Source of the DNA: Apteryx mantelli
Taxonomy: Eukaryota > Chordata > Aves > Apterygiformes > Apterygidae
Length of the DNA: 64,000 bases
Direction: 5' to 3'
Assembly (NCBI RefSeq): GCF_036417845.1
Contig: NW_027118693.1
Location: forward strand, 5,585,510 to 5,649,509
In this document: piece after piece, positions 12,831 to 23,200 of the stretch
Layout of the letters: every line of letters begins with the position of its first letter
Position numbering within the stretch: position 1 is the stretch's first letter
Program-made: the position numbers and the translations under genes
Notes under the pieces: model-generated
Databases searched by the model: none
Told to the model about the DNA's origin: nothing
The model's input: only the letters and a program-made list of their open reading frames with translations

Positions 12831-13960
12831 ATATTTTCCCTTTTTTCTGTGTTTCATAGCCAGGCTATGAAATGCAGTATTAATTAAATGCAGAGTAGGT
12901 GGAACTGATCGTTTCTGGAGCCCAGACTTCAGGGTGGGAGTTAGGCTCAGAACCGTCTAAACCCTTTGAATACATGCTCGATTGCATGAGGATCTCCATG
13001 ATCAAGCCCCTATGGAACAACTAAACCCAACACGGAAACATGCCCCATAGAAAATTGGGTCTGCTGTGCCCTAACTACGAACATTTGCAGGAGCTGCTCA
13101 ATCAAAACAGAAGCTGCAGCTATGTTCTTTGAAGAAAAGGAGGTTACAGATGGCCGCTCACTCTGCACAGAGCTCCACTCAATTCAGGCAGTATTATCGC
13201 ACCGGTAATCTGGTCCCATCTCCGTATGGAGAGATTATTGCCCTTGGCAGTTCTGCTGGCAAACAGGGGAATAGGAAGGCTCCCAAATGGGCTGAAGGCA
13301 AAATTAACCAGCTTAGCTCAAAGGGCCGATGAGCAGACTGGACTGATTCAGGCTGAAGCACATTATACAGCACATAAATTATGCCCTCCACTAGTATAAG
13401 TAGGAGGATGTTGCCTATTCAGATGGCAGAGTTAGAATTGAAAGAAGATGCCTGTTCATTGTCTAAGAAAATTGTTGTAAAACTTAAGACGTTTTACCTA
13501 TGCTTTACAAAATCAAAACAGCTAAGCTCATGTGAACTCAAAATGCAATTGCTCTGGGATGACTGTATTAAAATTGAGAATTTTTTTTAGGATAAAAGCA
13601 ATCCTTCTTTTTCAAACCCTTGAGTTGGTGTTCTTTGAATTTCATACTTTCCTTTGTCTAAGCCGAGAAGCCTCTTGTCATAGCTATAGGAGTTTATTTT
13701 GACAAAGGCATCTATGTGCTTTCTGATCTGGTCTCCTAGAACATCTTCCAGGAACTTGAACTCCACTTGCTTCTTGTACTGTGACCAACCAATAAATCCC
13801 CCCAATGGAAGCAGGGTCAGGGAAGAACGCAGGTGTGACTGACCCCAGCTGTCGCAAAGAAAGCTGAATTAATCTCAGCACAAAGGGAACCAGAGCCTAA
13901 AAGAAAGGCCACCCTCCAGACTCATGCGAACACCTGAAGGCTGGAAAGACATCCTTAGAG
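12831..13960. other. AT-richer segment, probable left part of the retroviral remnant
   Basis: Composition drops abruptly from the GC-rich flank to an AT-richer, stop-riddled stretch contiguous with the integrase remnant to the right. No LTR ends were recognised. A 72-residue open frame on the minus strand (13587-13805) reads like protein (it contains QVEFKFLEDVLGDQIRKHID) but I could not assign it to a family. Confidence 0.3.
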
Positions 13961-15160
13961 GAGGAGAAATAATTGGTGGTAGAGAGAATGTGCTCCCCAG
14001 CTGAGCTGCAACTGGTCTAGCAAGCATTGCTGGTTTGAACCAGTGGCTTGCTGCTTTCCCCTTTCCCAGGGAAATACAAGCTGATAATGGATCACATCTG
14101 AAGAATAAAGAAGTGCAAACTTGGTGTGCTTCAGATGGAGTTCAGTGCGCTTTCCACCTACTGTATTATACCTCAAAGTAATGTGGTAGCAGAAAGATGG
14201 AATGGACGACAGAAACAGCAGCTACGCAAGAGTGACTCTTCTCTCGTAGAATACTTCTAAGTGGGGATCCCGTTTGTGGGAAGCCGTAAGTCGGCTAAAT
14301 AAGTGACAAACGCCGATGGGAAGTCCCATAGCTAAGGGGTTTGTGTCAGTAGCTGCATGAATCCCTCTTAAAACAGAAATAAAACGCTCTCGATGTCCTG
14401 GAGATGAGGTTGTGGTTAAACACCCAACTCAGGGATCAGTCTGGGTGACTCTGCTGTTTTCCAAAGGAAAAGGAGTATGGGATGCTGTAGACCCTGAAGG
14501 GAGTAAGTTCACCATAAGTGAGGCTTGGATGGTGTCCAAGACCTGGGTGTCTTCTCTTGCAGGGAAATGGGTTGTTACCTTCTCACCGTGGGAACGCTGA
14601 TAACTGGAACAGACGCCCAAAACCTGTTTCTGTCAGGTTCTGCCTTTTCATGTTGCCCATGGGACAACTCGGGTATTGAAGATCAGTCGCAACCCCTCCT
14701 TAAAACTACAGTTGCAGGAGGAATCCCATCTGCAACAGCAGGAGGTCAAGGACTGATAGGAAGCACTAATGTTACCTTCACCCTAAGATCTAACTTTAGT
14801 CTAAATGTAACCGTATGTAATAACACTGGATTGGAAGCTGCACATGGTTTTACATAGAGTGAAATGGGTACTACATACATGAAAGGCAGCATTTGCTGTT
14901 GTAATGTAACATATATTTTTGACCAAATCACCAAGCAGACTTACTGGTTAACTTCTCATAGGACTGAGGAAACGATGCCTTTTTTTGCACCATTTAATGT
15001 ATCAGTAACACTTGAAGTAACCTTCCACCAGCTTGAAAACTTTCTCAAACAGAACGCCAAGGTTACTCATGTAACTGTCTAAAACTGGAGAATGCTTAGA
15101 GGAAAGAGAAGGAATGATGATATATGATAACAGCAAATGGATTTGGTTAGTAAAAGTGGA
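13960..15160 (+). pseudogene. Endogenous retrovirus remnant: 3' integrase and 5' env, inactivated
   Basis: Around 14,075-14,165 the plus strand encodes an integrase-core-like stretch with the ADNGSH motif. A C-terminal integrase segment (about 14,400-14,545) contains SVWVTLLFSKGKGVWDAV. A further open frame overlaps its end (14,525-14,857) and reads as the start of an envelope surface protein: signal-like hydrophobic start and many N-X-S/T sites. It is broken by stops, for example near 14,855-14,860 and at about 15,080. Several frame changes and stops also interrupt the pol part, so nothing here is functional. No LTR, primer-binding site or gag could be identified, and the retroviral class is unresolved. 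Confidence 0.7.
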
Positions 15161-15879
15161 AACGAGCCTTACTGAAGCTCATGGATATGATATCCTTCAA
15201 GGCTGTTTTCCCCCAAAGCTAGCAATGTATTGCGGTTGATGTTACATCCTCTACTCCTGCTGTTAATGATCCCTCCGTTGTTCCTCAGCTTTCCCCATGC
15301 CACGGATGCAGCCCCAGGCAGGCAGAGGGATGGCGGCCTCCTCCATGCCAGCCCGCTCCTCCCATGCCTCTTGGCCCTTGCAGGGGGCTGGAGCTGCCCC
15401 GTCCCAGGGCAGCCAGGCAGCGCCAGGGCTGGGATGGGGCATGAGGGGACAGGGAGTGCGGGGGCAGTGGAGCAGGGTGAGCAGCCCTGCTCGGGGCCCT
15501 GTGGCTGGGCCAGGGAGAGCTGAGGCCGCTGGGGCTGGCCGGGCTGTGGATGCTGCTTCGGCATCAGCTCCGTGCTAGAAACATCGAGTTTCCTCCCTTT
15601 GCAGAGGAGCAGCCTGCAGCGGAGGCCCCTCCGTCTGGCGCTTGTGAGCCACATGCGGAGTGCTGTGTGCAGTCCCGGATTGCCCAGGAAAGAGAGAGAG
15701 TGACAGACAGGAGTGAGAACAGCAGAGGCCAGAAGGATGGTTTGGGCCTGGAGCCCATCAGGCACAAGGAGCTGCTGAGAGACATGGGTCTGTTCAGCGT
15801 GGAGAAGGGAGGGCTCAGGGGAGATCTTCTTGCTCTTTACGGTGACCAGCTGGGAGGGTGTAGAGAAATCAGAGCCACG
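15161..15879. other. No gene recognised
   Basis: Moderately GC-rich single-copy-looking sequence. A 273-codon minus-strand open frame (15169-15990) and several smaller ones exist, but none shows a known domain, consistent splice sites or a start context that convinces me. Confidence 0.4.
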
Positions 15880-16085
15880 CTCTGGTAAAAAATGGACAGT
15901 GGAAGGACAGGAGGCAACAGGCACAAGCAGAAATATGGGACATCCCACGTGAAAGAAGGAAAAACATTTCCTTCTTAAGGGATCAAACAATAGACCAGCT
16001 TCCCAGAGAGGTCGTGAGGATCTCCATCTTGGGAGTTTTTTTCAAAATTTGTCTGGACAAGGTCATGAGAAACCTCATCTACTTG
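15880..16085 (+). mobile_element. CR1 LINE fragment, plus-strand orientation
   Basis: GGAGGCAACAGGCACAAGC, then GAAAGAAGGAAAAACATTTCC, then GAGAGGTCGTGAGGATCTCC and GTCTGGACAAGGTCATGAG follow the CR1 3' consensus in sense order (a GGCAATGGGCACAA-like stretch through a CTGGACAAGGTCCTGAG-like stretch). It is opposite in orientation to the CR1 copy at 11,245-11,700. Diverged and non-coding. Confidence 0.7.
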
Positions 16086-17219
16086 GAGATGTTTTGAGAA
16101 GGAGCTAGGACTAGGGACTTATGGCCCAGGAGGTAGGACTAGAGACTTAGTAGAAAGTAGTGCTCTCTCCCAGCCAAAATTGCTCTGCAATGCCATGGTT
16201 CTACATGGTACTGAGGAGAATCACATCATAAGGGCATCCCCCCTCGCCGTTCTTGCGCCCCTCCTCTGTGCTGCCCACAGGGCCCCGGGCTGGCAGTGCT
16301 GCTCTGCAGCGCAAGCGGGCTGTGGGGCCCCGGGGTGACTCTGCCCTGGTCGTGCTGGTCAGGGCAGCCCCAGCTGGACCAGCATCATTGCACCTGACAA
16401 CCCCAGGGTCCCCAGGGTCTGTGGCTGTGGAAGACGTCTGGAGAGCATTTCACAGAGCATTTCCAGTGGTTCAGGATGGGTTCAGATGTGTCATTAGACC
16501 AAGGCCATAGTTTTTCATTGTGGGTGACATGAACCGCTCCTGGGGCTCTCTTCCCTGTGTCTGCTGAGTCACCGCTGCCCCTTCCGAGATTGCCAAGCCC
16601 TCGGTTTTTTTAGCCCTTTACTTTGAGTGACTCCACTTGTTTTTGTGAGTCTCCACTCACTGCCCATCCCAGGCACCCGCTGTCCTGGGAGATCCCCTGT
16701 GCTCGCTGTGTGGCTCCGTATTCCCTTCCAGAAGGAAGGGCATCTGTCACCAGCCCTGTAATACGTGAGACAATCTCCAGCAGATACCTCTTTAACACTC
16801 ACCATCTCCAGCGGTCCTGGGCACCCACAAGCGAGGGCTGAATCCAGCCCTCATTCTCTAACACATCACCCTGCGAGCGCATCCCCCTTAGCCCATGGAA
16901 AACCCAAGCGCAGCAACAGGGCTTTTTAGGGTGCAATTCCCTGAATGCATTCCTGGCTCCCGCTTTGGAAGAGGAGCCCAACCTTCAGGTGCTGCCCTGA
17001 GGAAACCCCCCAAAGATGCCACCTGGGAGGCCAGCTCTGACACAGCAATAGGCAGATTTACAGAAGGCCTCTGGCTCAGACAGACTGGGTTTGTGCCGCG
17101 GGAGAAGTGGGAGGAATTCCACCGTTTCTGTACAAACATGAGCGTCACAGATAGAACTCGCAAACCACAGCAGTTGCCTGAGATCAGTTGGAACTTGCCT
17201 GTGAATAGAGATGGGCATC
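16086..17219. other. No gene recognised
   Basis: Sequence of average composition between the CR1 fragment and the olfactory receptor pseudogene. Open frames are short and show no known motif. Confidence 0.4.
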
Positions 17220-18127
17220 TTATTGCTGCTGAAATAGTACTAACTGAATTGGTTTCTTCAGGGCCTCCTTGAGCTCCTTGTTCCTCATGCTGTAGATGAG
17301 GGGGTTGACTGCAGGAGGCAGCACTGCGTACAGGACAGCCACCACCAGATCCAGAGCTGGGGAGGAGAGGGAGGGGGGCTTCAGGTAGGCAAACATGGCA
17401 GTGCTGACAAACAGGGAGGCCACAGCCAGGTGCGGGAGGCACATGGAAAAGGCTTTGTGCCATCCCTGCTCAGAGGGGATCCTCAGCACAGCGGTGAAGA
17501 TCTGCACATAGGACAGCGCAATGAAAACAAAACAGCCAAACACTACAGAGAAAGTAACCACAAGAACCCCAGCTTCCCTGAGGTAGGCGTCTGAGCAGGA
17601 GAGCCAGAGGATCTGGGGGACTTCACAGAAGAACTGCTCCACGACATTGCCTTGGCAGAGTGGTATTGAAAAGGCGTCCATAAAGAAAACTGCTGCCCCA
17701 GACAGCTGCTGCCATTTTGACACAAGCTCTGCTGCCCATGAGGGTCCCATAGTGCAGGGGTCTGCAGATGGCAACGTAGCTGTCAGAGGTCATGACTGTG
17801 AGGAGAGAACGCTCTGCTGAGCCTAAAAAAAAGATTAAAAAAGACCTGGGCAGCACATCCTGAGTAGGGAATGGCCCTGGTGTTGCTCAGGGAATTGGTC
17901 ACGGATTTGGGGCCAGTGGTGGAGATGGTGCCAATGTCTACGAGAGAGAGATTGAGGAGGAAGAAGTACATGGGGGTGTGGAGGCGACGGTCGCAGGCTA
18001 CAGCAGTGATGATGAGGCCGTTGCCCAGGAGGGCAGCCAGGTAGAGCGAGAAGTGCAAGAGCTGCAGCTTGCGCGTTTCTGTGAACACCAGGAGGAGGAA
18101 CTCAGTGGGGGGGCTGCCGTTTGACAT
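17220..18127 (-). pseudogene. Olfactory receptor pseudogene, OR14-like (bird-expanded clade)
   Basis: The frame starts at the ATG at 18125-18127 and ends at the TAA at 17220-17222, the normal single-exon size of about 302 codons. Seen in order: LLGNGLIITAVACDRRLHTP (TM1-IC1), TPMYFFLLNLSLVDIG (TM2), SDSYVAICRPLHYGTLMG (degenerate DRY box, here SDSYVA where MSYDRYVA is usual), FVFIALSYVQIF (TM5), KAFSMCLPHLAV (TM6) and NPLIYSMRNKELKEAL (TM7). Two frame changes break it: one near 17,820-17,860 beside an A-rich run, and one near 17,680-17,700. The loss of D and R in the DRY motif together with two shifts supports a pseudogene, although the first shift could be a homopolymer error. Confidence 0.85.
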
Positions 18128-18201
18128 TTCGTCCCATTGGATATGGGGGACTGTCCAAGGAGAAAAAGACAGTGACAAGTTAGGATAAAATTTTCAAGGG
18201 A

Positions 18202-18231
18202 AATAAATAAATAAATAAATAAATAAACAAA
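18202..18231 (+). repeat. (AAAT)n microsatellite
   Basis: About seven AAAT units in the 5' flank of the olfactory receptor pseudogene. Confidence 0.9.
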
Positions 18232-20155
18232 ATGTTCCATTTCTCTTTGAAAACACCACATTGCCTCTCTCTTTACTGGGGGGGCCCTTTGTGCAGTTCC
18301 CTTGCTTGAGCTCTGGCTTTTGCTGGCAGAGTCTGTCGCGAGGAGCAGGGGCCTCTGCCAACGGGCTCCAGAGGAGTCCGTCCTGCTGTACAGCAGGGGG
18401 TACATGGGAATGGGTGTAAATAGCTCTGACACTCACAATTTCTGTCAAATGAAATCCTCTCATCATGTGGAAGGGCTTTGCAGCATCTTCATTCCCAATT
18501 CTAAAGAAGGAGGGATGCAGAGGAGAGTTTCAGGGATTTTTTTAATATTGTTTATTTTCTTCGGGATGCCCCTGTCACACCTGGGGAGTGTTCTTTAGAG
18601 GTAGAAATCCTCCGCATTTCTACTGCGTCCTGAGAGGAAAGGATTCACTGTCTCTTGGTGCAGAGTGAGGACAGCCAGTCTGTCTATTAGCCTTGTTCCC
18701 AGCTGTCCTGTGCTTGCACCGCTTTGAGCTGGAAGATGGTCACGCTCATAGGTTACCCTGGAAAGAAAGCAGCCACTGCTGGGAGCAGAGGAGTCCAGTT
18801 TCGAAGTGCAGATCTCCAAACTTCTCTCCCTTTCTCAGGGCACCCGAGGGAGCTCTCCACACACCCCTTCTGGCCAAGGACACACAGGGCTCTTTTCAGC
18901 TGCCCGTATACAGCCTCCCACCACCATTTCCACACTCTTTGCATCTCTGCAACTTCTTCATGGGTGTCTCAGCTATCACAGAGATGCTCTGAGACAGCTG
19001 TGCCCTTCTGGAGGGCAGCTTGCAGCCTGGCAGCACACCACAGGGAAATGGTGAAACGTCCTAAAGATGGGCTCTCCTTAAAGGAGAGTCGGCTCATTTC
19101 CCAGCCCCACGGAGTGCATTTCCTGGACTCCCACCAGTCAGAAGGGATCCCAGAGAGCCTGAGAGAAGAACAGGAGCAGCATGGGCAGGAGGGGAAACAA
19201 GGAGCAACACCATAATCCTGCTGCCGAGGGAGGAAAGCAGAGAGGGCCAGGCGGGCACTCGGGAAATCCTTCACCTTACCCAGCTGAGCATGCCATCTCA
19301 CAGGCAGTGACCTCGCAGGGCAGTCGCTCTCGGCGCCTTTGTCCGGAAGCACAAAATGGGCCTGCGGCAGGAGAGATGCCCCTCTCCCCTGCGGCACGTC
19401 TGGCTGCAGAGGAGGTGGCTCATGGCCTGGACTCCAAGGCTTTCAGGGCAGAGGCTGTGCTGGGTGGGAGTGGAGACATGGGGGGCTTGCTCAGAGCAAG
19501 GCGTCTGCATCAGCAGGACTGACAATGACTTGCCCAAATCCATCCTCCTATACCGTTTCTGTTAGCAGTTCCCTGTCATTCCCTGCCCATCTCTGCTGCC
19601 TGGAGTTGTCCCTGCTGGGAGCTGTTTCTCTGTCCCAATGTCTTTTCCCTGTCAGTGCTCACAGACCCCATCCCACCCTCTGTGTGCTCAGTTCTACCCT
19701 GCAGAAACCTCCTGGGATAGTGCCCTGGCCAGGGGCATCTCTGTGCTTGCAGGTCCTAAGGAACAGGTCAGATAAAATCCGATGAAGCCATAAGGGTGAT
19801 GCTGGTGCTGCCTGTAGGCTGAGGTGGGGCTGACGTGGCTTGCTGAGGTTTCTCACAGTCCTACTGATCTCTGAGAGTGAAGGCTGAGGAGTCCCAGTTC
19901 CTTCCCAAACTAGAAAACTCTTTCCTTTTTCCTCCTTGCCCAAAATTAGGAAGCTGGAAGAGCAGGCACCGGAAGGAAAGCTCCTTCCCTTTCAAGTAGC
20001 CCGGACACACGGCACCCTGGGGCGCATGGACACCGCGCCGACTGACAACCCTGTGTGCACACCCCAGCTTCACACCCTGCCAGCATCCCTGGGAGAAGGT
20101 GACAGTGTTTCCCTGTCCCTCTGGCAGGGTGGCAGGGAATCCCTCTTCCGAAGTA
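18232..20155. other. No gene recognised
   Basis: Average-composition DNA between the olfactory receptor pseudogene and the great minisatellite. Open frames of up to 163 codons occur on both strands, but none has a recognisable domain or splice pattern. Confidence 0.4.
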
Positions 20156-20181
20156 CCTCCTCCTCCTCCTCCTCCTCCTCC
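20156..20181 (+). repeat. (CCT)n microsatellite
   Basis: About eight uninterrupted CCT units immediately before the GC-rich minisatellite begins. Confidence 0.9.
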
Positions 20182-20284
20182 GCGCTGGAGACGCCGGGAG
20201 AGTGATCCTTACGACCCTATCAGCCATGAGATGGGCTGGGGGCATCCGAGTGCGTCCCCGACCCTCCCTCCCCCCACCCGTGTA

Positions 20285-23200
20285 GAGAGGGCCCAGGCGT
20301 CCGGGGGGGGCCCAGGCATCCGGGTGTCGCTCCCGGCTGATCCTCCTCCCCCTCCTGGCCGAAGGGCCCAGGCGTCCGGGCGGCTCCACCCAACGCAACC
20401 CTCTCGCTCTGTGTCAGGAGGGCCCAGGCGTCCGAGGGGCCCAGGCGTCCGGGGGAACCTTGGGGTCAGTGTGTGGGGGGGGGGGGGGGGGTGCTGGACG
20501 CCTGGGTCCCCCCGGACGCCTGGGCCCCTCGGACGCCTGGGCCCTTCAGACAAGGGGTGAAGGGGGGGGGCGGCTTAGGGGGCACCCGGACGCCTGGGCC
20601 CCTCCATTGCCTGGGTGCCGCATCCACGCGCTGAGGGGGAGGTGGCTGGGGGGGGGGCTCGGACGCCTGGGCCCCTCGGACGCCTGGGCCCCTCCTGCAC
20701 CAGGGCAGGGGTTGGGCTGGGCAGAGACGCCAGGACGCCTGGGCCCCCCCCGGATGCCTGGGCCCCTTCCCGCCCCGGACGCCTGGGCCCCTCCTGGACG
20801 CCTGGGCCCCTCGGACGCCTGGGCCCTCTGTGCAGTGAGGAGAGGTGGCCACACGGGGGCGCCCGGACGCCTGGGCCCCTTGTACATGGGGCCATCAGGG
20901 GCCCAGGTGTCCGGCTGCCCCCCCACCCCATGGAAAAGGGGCCCAGGCGTCCAAGGGGCCCAGGCGTCCGGGCAGCCCCCTGCGCTGAGCCTCTCCTTGC
21001 CTTGTGGCTGGAGGGCCCAGGCGTCCGAGGGGCCCAGGCGTCCGAGCCCCCCCCCCGCAGCCGCCTCCCCCTCAGCGCGTGGACGCGGCACCCAGGCAAT
21101 GGAGGGGCCCAGGCGTCCGGGCGCCACAGGCATTCGGGGGGCCCAGGCGTCCGGGTGCCCCCCAAGCCGCCCCCCCTTCACCCCGTGTCCGAGGGGCCCA
21201 GGCGTCCGGCACTGAGGGGCCCAGGCGTCCGGGGGCATCAGAGGCATCAGAGGGGCCCAGGCGTCCGAGGGGCCCAGGCGTCCGGGGGGACCCAGGTGTC
21301 CAGCACCCCCCCACACACACACACTGACCCCAAGGTTCCCCCGGACGCCTGGGCCCCTCGGCCAGGAGGGGGAGGAGGATCAGCCGGAGCGACACCCGGA
21401 CGCCTGGGCCCCCCCCGGACGCCTGGGCCCTCTGGGCAGTGAGGAGAGGTGGCCACACGGGGGCGCCCGGACGCCTGGGCCCCTTGTGCACAGGGTGAGG
21501 GAGAAGCCCCAGACGCCTGGGCCCCTCGGATGCCCCCCTCCCCCCGGACGCCTGGGCCCCTTGTGCATGGGGCCATCGGGGGCCCAGGCGTCCGGCTGCC
21601 CCCCCACCCCATGGAAAAGGGGCCCAGGCGTCCGAGGGGCCCAGGCGTCCGGGGGAACCTTGGGGTCAGTGTGTGTGGGGGGGGGGTGCTGGACACCTGG
21701 GTCCCCCCGGACGCCTGGGCCCCTCGGACGCCTGGGCCCCTCGGACATGGGGCGGGGGGAGCCCGGACGCCTGGGCCCCTTGGTGCCTCTGTGCCTCGAA
21801 TGCTGCCGGACGCCTGGGCCCCTCGGACACCTGGGCCCCTCCTGCATGGGTGGGAAGGGGGGCGCCGAGGGGCACCCGGACGCCTGGGCCCTCCGTAGCA
21901 GGGGCAGCACCTGGGGGAGCCCCCGGACGCCTGGGCCCCTCGGACGCCTGGGCCCTCTGTAGACAGGGTGGGGGGAGTTGGGCGCATGGGGGCGCCCGGA
22001 CGCCTGGGCCCCTCCGTAGCCGAGGGGAGGGGTCGTGCGGGGTCCCGGACGCCTGGGCCCCTGTGTGCAGGGGGGGGAGGGGTGTCGGTTGGGGGGTTCC
22101 CCGGACGCCTGGGCCCCTCGCAGCAAAGGGTGGGAAGGTTTAGTCAGGTGGGAGCAGGGGGCCCAGGCGTGAAGGGGCATCCGAGGGGCCCAGGCATCCG
22201 GGGAACCCCCAACCGACACCCCCTACCCCCCCTGCATACAGGGGCCCAGGCGTCCAGGCGCCCCCATGCGCCCAACCCCCCCCCACGCAGTCTACAGAGG
22301 GCCCAGGCGTCCGAGGGGCCCAGGCGTCCGGGCGCCCCCGTGTGGCCACCTCTCCTCACTGCACAGAGGACCCAGGTGACCGAGGGGCCCAGGCGTCCGA
22401 GGGGCCCAGGCGTCCAGGAGGGGCCCAGGCGTCCGGGGCGGGAAGGGGCCCAGGCATCCGGGAGGGGCCCAGGCGTCCTGGAGACCCGGGCATTCAGGGG
22501 GCCCAGGCGTCCTGGCGTCTCTGCCCAGCCCAACCCCTTCCCTGGTGCAGGAGGGGCCCAGGCGTCCGAGGGGCCCAGGCGTCCCAGCCCCCCCCAGCCG
22601 CCTCCCCCTCAGCGCGTGGACGCGGCACCCAGGCAATGGAGGGGCCCAGGCGTCCGGGCGCCACAGGCATTCGGGGGGCCCAGGCGTCCGGGTGCCCCCC
22701 AAGCCACCCCCCCCCTTCACCCCGTGTCCGAGGGGCCCAGGCGTCCGAGGGGCCCAGGCGTCCGGGCTCCCCCCGCCCCATGTCCAAGGGGCCCAGGCGT
22801 CCGGGGGCAGCAGAGGCAGCAGAGGCATTGGAGGGGCCCAGGCGTCCGAGGGGCCCAGGCGTCCGGGGGGACCCAGGCGTCCAGCACCCCCCCCCCACAC
22901 TCACACTGACCCCAAGGTTCCCCCGGACGCCTGGGCCCCTCGGACGCCTGGGCCCTCCTGACACAGAGCGAGAGGGTTGCGTTGGGTGGAGCCGCCCGGA
23001 CGCCTGGGCCCCTCGGCCAGGAGGGGGAGGAGGATCAGCCGGGAGCGACACCCGGATGCCTGGGCCCCCCCCGGACGCCTGGGCCCTTTATAGGCAGGGT
23101 GGGGGAGGTGGGAACATGGGGGCGCCCGGACGCCTGGGCCCTCTCTACATGGGTGGGAAGGGGGGGGGGGAGGGTCGGGGACGCACTCGGACGCCTGGGC

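Noticed and set aside
15169-15990. 273-codon minus-strand open frame
   Set aside because: Overlaps a CR1 fragment, shows no domain, and is proline/alanine-rich as expected from composition.
17220-18127. Intact functional olfactory receptor
   Set aside because: Two changes of reading frame and a degraded DRY motif; at least one would need to be an error for the gene to be whole.
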